Origin: Streptomyces sp. BK239 | GTDB lineage: Bacteria; Actinomycetota; Actinomycetes; Streptomycetales; Streptomycetaceae | Direction: 5' to 3' | Length of the DNA: 64,000 nt | Assembly (NCBI RefSeq): GCF_004217285.1 | Contig: NZ_SHKS01000002.1 | Location: forward strand, 124,001-188,000 | Shown: in pieces, positions 58,353 through 64,000 of the stretch | Layout: every line of letters begins with the position of its first letter | How positions within the stretch are numbered: the first letter of the stretch is position 1 | Notes under the pieces: model-generated | What the model was told of the DNA's origin: nothing | The model's input: only the letters and a program-made list of their open reading frames with translations | Databases searched by the model: none | Made by a program: the position numbers and the translations under genes

Positions 58353-58543
58353 CTTGCCTCCCCGTGAGCGGGGGGGCGGGCATGAAGATACCCGCCGGTC
58401 GGGGCGGGTATCTCGCTGTCCTGCGTGTGGAGTTGAGCCCGTCGGGTGGGGGCGGCGACGCGCCCCCAGGTTATGTGGGGCGCGGGCTGGGGCCGTCCGG
58501 AGTCGGGTCTGACGGCTTCGGCGTCGAGGCACATGAGGTCCAC
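58349..58543 (-). CDS. Short ORF coupled to the prenyltransferase gene
   Basis: 64 codons from GTG 58543 preceded by AGAAGGAGGTG, the best Shine-Dalgarno in the area. The peptide begins 'MDLMCLDAEAVRPDSGRP' and has a single Trp. Its stop overlaps the prenyltransferase start by GTGA. It may be a leader that couples translation, or a small peptide of its own. I recognise no family. A short distal hairpin lies within its last codons. Confidence 0.5.
   Translation of the reverse strand: MDLMCLDAEAVRPDSGRPQPAPHITWGRVAAPTRRAQLHTQDSEIPAPTGGYLHARPPAHGEAR
58387..58412 (-). promoter_or_regulatory. Hairpin within the leader ORF before the prenyltransferase
   Basis: A perfect 10-bp inverted repeat GATACCCGCC and GGCGGGTATC with a 6-base loop lies 35 bases before the prenyltransferase start. 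It sits inside the coding part of the short ORF, so passing ribosomes would open it. Confidence 0.5.
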
Positions 58544-58560
58544 GACACCTCCTTCTTCTC

Positions 58561-58589
58561 GTGAGCAACACGGGTTCCGCGTTGCTCAC
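58561..58589 (-). terminator. Terminator after the conservon P450 gene
   Basis: A 13-bp stem (GTGAGCAAC arms extended by CGG/CCG, one G-U pair in minus-strand RNA) with a 3-base loop lies 58 bases after the P450 stop. The G-U pair would be an A-C mismatch in plus-strand RNA, so the minus strand is the transcribed one. It separates the conservon from the prenyltransferase leader. Confidence 0.65.
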
Positions 58590-58646
58590 TACCCCCGCCG
58601 TTGAAACTTCATGCAGTTGTCGGGAAGGCTGTGGATGTCGTCTGAA

Positions 58647-59990
58647 TCACTTCGTCAGCCAGTTGAGGAACTGGCTCCACATTCCTCCTCGTTCACCCCT
58701 GCGGCCGGTGCCCGCCGTGGGCGCCGAGGGCGCCTCGGTGCGGGTCTGCGCGACCGGCCGGCGTACCGGCTGGACCGGGGTGAACCGCGCGGGCAGAGTG
58801 GTCAGACCGCGACTGAACGCCCCCGGACGCCACGTCAGACTGTCCTCGGGAACGGAGAGTTCGACGTCCGGCAGCTGGTTGAGCAGGTTCTCGATGGCGG
58901 CGACGGCGATGTGCCGGGCGGGGTCCTTGGAGGGGCAGGCGTGCGGGCCCGCGCTCCACGCCAGGTGCGCCCGGTTGCTGCCCGCCTGCCGGGCCGCCGT
59001 CAGCGCCGGGCCGGTGTTGGCGGCGGCGAAGCTCACCAGCACCAGGTCGCCCGCCGAGAGCTTCTGGCCGGCGAACTCCATGTCGGCCACCGGGTAGTGG
59101 GCCGCGTAGTTCGTCATCGGCGGGTTCTCCCACAGCGTGTCGTCCAGCGCCTCCTCGATCAGTCCGCCCTTGTAGGCGTACCGGTCGTCGGTGAGCAGCC
59201 GGTGCAGGGTGTTGCCGATGAGGTTGACCAGCGCCTCGGCCCCCGCCCCGAGCAGCAGGGCCAGCTGGTGGACCATCTCCTCGTCGGTGAGCGCGGACTG
59301 ATGCTGCATCAGCCACGAGGTGACGTCGTCACCGGGCTTGGCCCGCTTGAGCGCGATGAGCTCGCCGACCGCCTCGAACAGCACTGCGATCGCCTTCTCG
59401 GCGTTGACCCCGTCGAACATGCCGGAGATGCCGAAGAACACGCGGTCGCCGATGTCGGCGGTGCAGCCGAACAGTTCGTTGAACACGAACAGCGGCAGCT
59501 GCCGGGCGTAGCCGCCGACCAGGTCGGCCGAACCGCGTGAGCTGAACTGGGAGATGAGGAAGTCGGAGATCCGCTCGGTGGACTGGCTCAGCCGGCGCGA
59601 GTCGATGCGCGCCATGCTGTCCGTGATTGCCTGACGCAGCCTCAGGTGTTCGGCGCCGTCGCTGAACATGCAGTTCGGCCGGTACGACAGGAGAGGCACC
59701 ACGGGGCTGTCCGGGGCGATCTTGCCGTCGTTGAAGTCACGCCAGCGGCGGGAGTCCTTGCGGAACGAGGCCGAGTCCTGCAGGAGGTGCAGCGCGGTGG
59801 CATAGTCGGTGACGAGGGTGGCCTCGACGCCGGGGGCGAGCTCGACGGGCGCGGTGGGCCCGAAGTGCCGCAGGTAGGCGTAGTAGGCCTGCGGGTCGGC
59901 GGCGAACTCCGGCCCGTGCAGCGGCACTGCGCCGCCGCTGTTGTGCGCCGGGCACCCGGGCGGGGGCGCCGGAGCGGTGGGTCGGTCCAT
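58647..59990 (-). CDS. cvnE: Conservon cytochrome P450, CYP157-like, no ExxR
   Basis: 447 residues. The haem loop is 'WSAGPHACPSKDPARH' with the thiolate Cys at residue 352. The K-helix motif, normally ExxR, reads D284-T-L-W287 ('DDTLW'), so both invariant residues are replaced. The I-helix 'LGAGAEALVN' has Ala in place of the usual Thr. Lack of ExxR is the known hallmark of the Streptomyces CYP157 family, whose genes sit in conservons. It starts 9 bases after cvnD. The catalytic role is unknown and may be regulatory or redox sensing. Confidence 0.88.
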   Translation of the reverse strand: MDRPTAPAPPPGCPAHNSGGAVPLHGPEFAADPQAYYAYLRHFGPTAPVELAPGVEATLVTDYATALHLLQDSASFRKDSRRWRDFNDGKIAPDSPVVPLLSYRPNCMFSDGAEHLRLRQAITDSMARIDSRRLSQSTERISDFLISQFSSRGSADLVGGYARQLPLFVFNELFGCTADIGDRVFFGISGMFDGVNAEKAIAVLFEAVGELIALKRAKPGDDVTSWLMQHQSALTDEEMVHQLALLLGAGAEALVNLIGNTLHRLLTDDRYAYKGGLIEEALDDTLWENPPMTNYAAHYPVADMEFAGQKLSAGDLVLVSFAAANTGPALTAARQAGSNRAHLAWSAGPHACPSKDPARHIAVAAIENLLNQLPDVELSVPEDSLTWRPGAFSRGLTTLPARFTPVQPVRRPVAQTRTEAPSAPTAGTGRRGERGGMWSQFLNWLTK

Positions 59991-59999
59991 GTGTTGCTC

Positions 60000-60593
60000 C
60001 TAGTGGGCACGGTCCTGCAGATGGCGGACGAGAGTGATCAGCGCTTCGGCCGACGACTGCTCGTCCCGCGCGTCGCAGGTGACGACGGGGGTGTCGTCGA
60101 GCAGGTCCAGCGCCTCGCGCAGGGCGTTCTCGTCCCGCAGGGGGCTGCCGTCGAAGTGGTTGACGGCGATGGCGTAGTCGAGGCCGTACTGCTCGATGAG
60201 GTCGATCACGGCGAAGGAGTCCGCGAGCCGCTCGGGGTCGACCAGCACCAGCGCGCCGAGCGCGCCCCGGGCCATGTCCTCCCACATCTGCACGAAGCGC
60301 TGCTGGCCCGGCGTTCCGAACAGGTAGAGCACGACCCGGTCGCTGATGGTGAGGCGGCCGAAGTCCATGGCGACCGTGGTGGTGGTCTTGCCCTGGACGC
60401 CCTTGAGGTCGTCGACGGACTCGGCGGCCCGTGTCATCGTCTCCTCGGTGGACAGCGGCTCGATCTCGGAGATCGCGCCGATGAACGTGGTCTTGCCCAC
60501 CGCGAAGTGGCCGACGACGAGGATCTTCACGGCGGTCTGCGTCGCGCCGCCGCGGACGTACGCCTGCTCATCCAAACTTGGCCCTGAGACCAT
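60000..60593 (-). CDS. cvnD: Conservon GTPase-like protein CvnD
   Basis: 197 residues. The P-loop 'VVGHFAVGKTTFIGAI' is at about residues 26-41, the G3-like motif 'LFGTPGQQRF' at about 90 and 'VNHFDG' in the place of NKxD. These small Ras/MglA-like GTPases are the output or switch of conservons. The gene overlaps cvnC by 26 bases. Confidence 0.92.
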   Translation of the reverse strand: MVSGPSLDEQAYVRGGATQTAVKILVVGHFAVGKTTFIGAISEIEPLSTEETMTRAAESVDDLKGVQGKTTTTVAMDFGRLTISDRVVLYLFGTPGQQRFVQMWEDMARGALGALVLVDPERLADSFAVIDLIEQYGLDYAIAVNHFDGSPLRDENALREALDLLDDTPVVTCDARDEQSSAEALITLVRHLQDRAH

Positions 60594-60945
60594 TCAGCAC
60601 CTCCTCCAGGATCTCCCGGTCGGCGAGGGGCGCCCGCTGCACGGGCGGGCGGGTGACGAGGTAGCCGCCCTCGGTGAGGGCGGCGAGCAGGATCTTCACC
60701 ACGCCGAGGGGCAGTTGGGTGTGCCCCGCGATCTCGGCGACCGAGAGGTAGCCGGCGGAGCACAGGTCGAGCAGCTTCTGCTCCTCCGGGGAGAGCCGCG
60801 TGGGCCGCTGCCGGTGGTCGGCGGTCGCCGTGACCAGGGTGATGAGGGAGAGCTTCTCCTCGTCGGGCAGTCCGCGTCCTTTGGTGATGACGTACGGACG
60901 CACTAACTCCGGCGTCTGCGGCTCGAGTTCACCGAAACCCGTCAT
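60568..60945 (-). CDS. cvnC: Conservon DUF742 protein CvnC, TTA-containing
   Basis: 125 residues from ATG 60945. The DUF742 pattern is clear: 'ELVRPYVITKGRGLP' near the start and a winged-helix-like 'LSVAEIAGHTQLPLGVVKILL'. Codon 14 is TTA (60904-60906), which makes translation dependent on the bldA tRNA. It overlaps cvnB by ATGA. Confidence 0.92.
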   Translation of the reverse strand: MTGFGELEPQTPELVRPYVITKGRGLPDEEKLSLITLVTATADHRQRPTRLSPEEQKLLDLCSAGYLSVAEIAGHTQLPLGVVKILLAALTEGGYLVTRPPVQRAPLADREILEEVLNGLRAKFG

Positions 60946-61343
60946 GAGCGGGCGCCGAGGTTCTCGCGCGGCGGTGTCGTCAGGGCCTTGCCGAGCTGGC
61001 CGACGAGCTGCTGCATCCGGAAGGTGATGTCCGCCATGTCGACGTCCGGGGAGGCCGAGACGCCGAGGTAGGCGCCCTCGCCGGCGGAGATGAGGAAGAC
61101 CCAGCCCCCGTCGAACTCGACCAGGGTCTGCCGCCACCTCTGGGTGGTGTCCTCGCAGAAGAAGGCGAGGGAGCGGCTGAGCGACTGCACGCCGCTCATC
61201 GCGGCGGCGACCCGGTCCGCGTCGTCCTTGCCGAAGTCCTGCGTCCGGGCCATCAGCAGCCCGTCGGCGGAGATCAGGACGGCGTGCAGGGCCCCGGGAA
61301 TCTCCAGGGCGCTGTCAAGCATCCATGACAGATCGTCGTTCAC
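60942..61343 (-). CDS. cvnB: Conservon roadblock/LC7 protein CvnB
   Basis: 133 residues with the roadblock fold 'PGALHAVLISADGLLMARTQ' and 'GGWVFLISAGEGAYLGVSA'. Such proteins act as GTPase-activating or scaffold partners for CvnD. It overlaps cvnA and cvnC by ATGA at each end. Confidence 0.93.
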   Translation of the reverse strand: MNDDLSWMLDSALEIPGALHAVLISADGLLMARTQDFGKDDADRVAAAMSGVQSLSRSLAFFCEDTTQRWRQTLVEFDGGWVFLISAGEGAYLGVSASPDVDMADITFRMQQLVGQLGKALTTPPRENLGARS

Positions 61344-62521
61344 GAGAACTCATGCCCTTCGTTTCTCGTACCGCGTGTGCTGCTCGTCTGTTCCGCGTTG
61401 TCCGCAGGGGTGGCCCGTCGGCCCGACTGGGTGCCGCGCTGGAACGCGCCCATGATCGCCGCCGTCTCCGCGCCCGAGCGGGCGGAGGAGGGGGTGTTCG
61501 ACGCGCTGCCGGGGACGATGGCCATCGGCCTCTTGCGGCGCCGCTTGGGCAGTCCGTCGGCGGTGGTGCCGGTCGCGGTGGGTACGGGTTCCGGCCCGCC
61601 GCGGGTGGGGGCGGGGGCGGGGGCCGCGGTGACGGCCGGGGCCGGCTCCTTCTGCTCGGGCGCGCTGGTGAGCAGGTCGTGCGGCAGGAGGAGGACCGCA
61701 CGTACGCCGCCGTAGGGCGAGGAGGAGTCGACCGACACTTCGAAGCCGAAGCGTTCGGCGAGGACTCCGATCACCGCGAATCCGAACTGGGGCGGGTTTC
61801 CGAGCCCCGAGACGCCGGAGACGCGTTCGCTCGACAGGAGTTTCTCCGCGCGAGCCCGCTCCTCGTCGTTCATTCCGACACCCGCGTCGTCCACGACGAT
61901 GCAGATCCCCTTGGGGACGGTGCGGATGTTGATTTCGACGACGGTGTCCGGGCTGGAATAGCTGGTGGCGTTGTCGAGCATTTCGGCGAGGGCCAGCGCC
62001 ACCGGTTCGACGGCGCGGCTCGTGATGCCGAAATCGACCTGCGAGAGGATTTCCACCCGCCGGTAGTGGCGGATCCTGCCCTGTGCGCTGCGGACCACGT
62101 CGTACACGGAGGCCACGTCGCGCTGGCGGCCGAGCCAACCGTCGCAGAGCACCGCGATGGACTGGGCCCGGCGGCCGAACTGGGAGTTGGTGTGGTCGAT
62201 CTCCAGGAGGTCCTGGAGGATGACCGACTCGCCGTATTTGTTCTGCAACCGGGAAACGATCAACTGCTGTTCCGCGGCGAGGCCCTGAAGGGTCCGCATC
62301 GCGGACTTCAGGACGGTTTTCGTTGCCTCTTCGGCTCTGTCCTGGGCTGCCTCGACGGATTTCGCGTACCCGTTCTCCAGCTCGGTGTGCTGAGCCCTGA
62401 GATCTGCGAACTCCTGCCTTAACGCGCGCGTGGCCCTCCGCTGGCGAACAAGGAGGGCGACTGCGACGATCACGGCGACGAGGAGAGCCCAGAATACCGG
62501 GTTCTGTATGTAATCAGTCAT
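61340..62521 (-). CDS. cvnA: Conservon sensor-like ATPase CvnA, TTA-containing
   Basis: 393 residues. One transmembrane helix (about residues 8-25) is followed by a coiled coil and a histidine-kinase-type ATPase domain ('LAEMLDNATSYSSP' N-box, 'VVDDAGVGM' G1 box, 'GLGNPPQFGFAVI'). The C-terminus is Pro/Ala-rich. No phospho-accepting H-box is obvious. Codon 34 is TTA (62420-62422), just after the membrane helix. As first gene of the conservon, its bldA dependence would affect the whole operon. Confidence 0.92.
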   Translation of the reverse strand: MTDYIQNPVFWALLVAVIVAVALLVRQRRATRALRQEFADLRAQHTELENGYAKSVEAAQDRAEEATKTVLKSAMRTLQGLAAEQQLIVSRLQNKYGESVILQDLLEIDHTNSQFGRRAQSIAVLCDGWLGRQRDVASVYDVVRSAQGRIRHYRRVEILSQVDFGITSRAVEPVALALAEMLDNATSYSSPDTVVEINIRTVPKGICIVVDDAGVGMNDEERARAEKLLSSERVSGVSGLGNPPQFGFAVIGVLAERFGFEVSVDSSSPYGGVRAVLLLPHDLLTSAPEQKEPAPAVTAAPAPAPTRGGPEPVPTATGTTADGLPKRRRKRPMAIVPGSASNTPSSARSGAETAAIMGAFQRGTQSGRRATPADNAEQTSSTRGTRNEGHEFS

Positions 62522-62797
62522 AAGACTCTCTTCAGGCGACTGACGGCCAGTGCTGAATTCCCGTCAACGCGGGTGGACCGGCGGACCGCCCGCAGCGGGG
62601 TCAACGCCCGGACCGTCCCCGTAGTCGAGGATGTCGTCTTCCACCCATCCGCCCGCTCTACAAGCGCCGTGATCGTATCACCACAAGATGCGATCAACGA
62701 CCGCCAACATACGCGCCCTTGACGCTCATTGACGGCCCGTCAGACAGCGCGCCGACAGCTTCGCGACAGGCCGCGCCGCCCGGAAGCGATAAACGGG
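62522..62797. promoter_or_regulatory. Conservon upstream region with an inverted repeat
   Basis: The promoter of cvnA must lie here. The clearest element is TGATCGTATC (62670-62679) and GATGCGATCA (62687-62696), a 10-bp inverted repeat with one mismatch and a 7-base gap, about 150 bases before cvnA. No certain -35/-10 pair was found. Confidence 0.4.
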
Positions 62798-62887
62798 GTT
62801 CCGCGGCATAACAACGCTCTGCGGCGTAACGGTGTTCTGCGACGTAACAGCGCTCTGCGGCATAACGGTGTTCCGCGGCATTCGAGG
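62798..62887. repeat. Five-unit 18-bp tandem repeat
   Basis: Five head-to-tail 18-bp units with consensus near GYTCYGCGGCRTAACRRY start at 62798, 62816, 62834, 62852 and 62870; the last diverges at its end. Units 2 and 4 differ at a single base. Frames through it exist on both strands but overlap the tRNA gene, so it is taken as non-coding. Function unknown. Confidence 0.8.
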
Positions 62888-62919
62888 AGATCGGCGGGCG
62901 GCGGGCGCACACACGACAA

Positions 62920-62950
62920 AACCCGCACCGGGTGCACCCCGATGCGGGTT
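62920..62950 (-). terminator. Intrinsic terminator of tRNA-Leu
   Basis: In minus-strand RNA a 13-bp stem (AACCCGCA arm, one G-U pair) with a 5-base loop is followed by a T-run (TTTT). It lies 9 bases downstream of the tRNA 3' end. Confidence 0.85.
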
Positions 62951-62959
62951 TGTGATGAG

Positions 62960-63044
62960 TGTCCGAGGGGGGACTTGAACCCCCACGCCCGATAAAGGGC
63001 ACTAGCACCTCAAGCTAGCGCGTCTGCCATTCCGCCACCCGGAC
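62960..63044 (-). tRNA. tRNA-Leu (GAG)
   Basis: 85 nt with a long variable arm, as in type II tRNAs. The acceptor 5' arm is GTCCGGG and the 3' arm CTCGGAC with discriminator A. The anticodon stem GCTAGC...GCTAGT holds the loop TTGAGGT, giving anticodon GAG (leucine CTC/CTT codons). The T-arm contains GTTCAAGTC. CCA is not encoded. Confidence 0.95.
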
Positions 63045-63163
63045 AAGGTGTCTGCCGCCCGTGCGGGTGGTCCCCGCGGCGACGAGGACAACCATACCAA
63101 GCTTTGGGAGTGCGTTTCACCTGCGTATTCACCGGCCCGGGGCCCCGCCCCGCCGGGGGCCGA

Positions 63164-64000
63164 TCACGGGCAGCGGACGACCTGTCCCGCGTACGACAGG
63201 TTCCCGCCGAAGCCGAACAGCAGGACCGGGTCGCCGGTGGAGAGCACGCCCTGCTCGACCAGCTTGGAGAAGGCGAGCGGGATGCTCGCGGCGGAGGTGT
63301 TCCCGGAATCGGTCACATCGCGCGCGACCACCGCGTTGACGGCGCCGATCTTCTGCGCGAGGGGTTCGATGATCCGCAGGTTCGCCTGGTGCAGGACGAC
63401 GGCGGCGAGGTCCTCGGGGGTGAGCCCCGCCCGCTCGCACGCCTCCCGGGCGAGCGGTGGCAGCCGGGTCGTCGCCCAGCGGTAGACGCTCTGCCCCTCC
63501 TGTGCGAACCGGGCGGGCTGCCCCTCGATGCGCACCGCGTTCCCCATCTCGGGCACCGAGCCCCACAGCACCGGCGCGATGCCCGGCTGCTCGGACGCCT
63601 CGACCACGGCGGCCCCCGCCCCGTCGCCGACGAGGACGCAGGTGGTGCGGTCGTTCCAGTCGGTCACCTCGGACATCTTGTCGGCCCCGATCACCAGGGC
63701 GCGGCGCGCGGCCCCGGCCCGGACGGTGTGGTCGGCGGTGGCCAACGCGTGGGTGAAGCCGGCGCACACCACGTTGACGTCGATCACCGCCGGACCCGGG
63801 ATGCCGAGGCGGGCGGCGACCCGGGCGGCCATGTTGGGCGAGCGGTCGACGGCCGTGGAGGTGGCCACCAGCACGAGGTCGATGTCGGCGGGGGTGAGCC
63901 CGGCCGTCGCGAGGGCCTTGGCGGCGGCGTGCGCGGCCAGTTCGTCTACGGGCTCGTCGGGGCCCGCGATGTGCCGCGTGCGGATGCCCACCCGGCTCGT
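63164..64000 (-). CDS. Beta-ketoacyl-ACP synthase III, partial
   Basis: 279 codons are visible; the start lies beyond the right edge. The active-site Cys is in 'VNVVCAGFTHALA', the His in 'LHQANLRI' and the Asn in 'DSGNTSAASIPLAF', the full Cys-His-Asn triad of FabH-type enzymes. The C-terminus 'VLLFGFGGNLSYAGQVV' is typical. It would condense an acyl-CoA with malonyl-ACP. Whether it starts primary fatty acid synthesis or belongs to a secondary pathway depends on genes outside the window. Confidence 0.92.
   Translation of the reverse strand, partial: TSRVGIRTRHIAGPDEPVDELAAHAAAKALATAGLTPADIDLVLVATSTAVDRSPNMAARVAARLGIPGPAVIDVNVVCAGFTHALATADHTVRAGAARRALVIGADKMSEVTDWNDRTTCVLVGDGAGAAVVEASEQPGIAPVLWGSVPEMGNAVRIEGQPARFAQEGQSVYRWATTRLPPLAREACERAGLTPEDLAAVVLHQANLRIIEPLAQKIGAVNAVVARDVTDSGNTSAASIPLAFSKLVEQGVLSTGDPVLLFGFGGNLSYAGQVVRCP

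Noticed and set aside
62798..62887. Possible CRISPR array
   Set aside because: The units are contiguous 18-mers without spacers, and no cas gene is present.
62694..63008. Open frame with a hexapeptide repeat across the 18-bp tandem repeat
   Set aside because: It runs through the tRNA-Leu gene and its terminator, has no Shine-Dalgarno, and the opposite strand is equally open.

Overview
This window is high-GC actinobacterial chromosome, almost certainly Streptomyces. The evidence is the very high GC content with strong third-position bias, frequent GTG and TTG starts, ATGA and GTGA stop/start overlaps, rare TTA (bldA) codons, a conservon (cvnABCD plus P450), the tkt-tal-zwf-opcA-pgi-gnd pentose phosphate operon, and a short palindromic repeat that I recall as common in Streptomyces. 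No phage, integrase, intact insertion sequence or CRISPR array was seen.

Layout, left to right. 1-2.8 kb: end of a secreted phosphoesterase/LamG protein and a Tat-exported PHP-domain protein. 2.8-7.3 kb: a MarR-controlled operon (SDR, amidohydrolase, acyl-CoA ligase, MaoC hydratase) with the composition of the rhodococcal p-hydroxycinnamate (cou) pathway. 7.4-10.8 kb: an IclR regulator, a secreted GH16-CBM6 glucanase behind a LacI-type operator, and an AraC regulator. 10.9-19.3 kb: the pentose phosphate operon; its transaldolase gene carries an in-frame palindromic repeat. 19.3-27.2 kb: a pentapeptide-like membrane protein, an AraC regulator with a short UvrA paralogue, a TetR-controlled drug exporter containing a TTA codon, and a serine hydrolase.

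27.3-34.7 kb is the most interesting region. It holds a GTP cyclohydrolase II homologue with Met at the Tyr position that lets RibA finish its reaction, so it is expected to stop at the formylamino-pyrimidine (FAPy). It is divergent from a creatininase-family protein, the family that contains the archaeal FAPy deformylase. Nearby lie a PTPS fold that has lost metal ligands, a GT4 glycosyltransferase, a methyltransferase, an eight-helix-type membrane protein, an NAD(P)-type dehydrogenase and a CDP-alcohol phosphatidyltransferase. I read this as an uncharacterised GTP-derived, glycosylated and possibly lipid-linked metabolite pathway.

34.8-44.2 kb: TetR/DHFR-like pair; an operon of GNAT, substrate-binding lipoprotein, fused two-domain ABC permease and MFS exporter behind a strong Zur-like box, resembling an opine-metallophore transport system; and a large secreted hydrolase. 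44.3-45.5 kb: a mosaic of broken genes. 45.7-48.8 kb: an EF-G paralogue with a leader ORF and hairpin upstream, and a nucleotidyltransferase. 49.1-55.7 kb: a lipoprotein and a hydroxyproline catabolic operon with GntR regulator. 55.8-62.5 kb: FMO and DMATS-type prenyltransferase (prenyl-indole chemistry), then a conservon whose P450 lacks the ExxR motif. TTA codons in cvnA, cvnC and the DMATS gene suggest bldA control. 62.8-64 kb: an 18-bp tandem repeat, tRNA-Leu(GAG), and a KAS III gene cut by the right edge.
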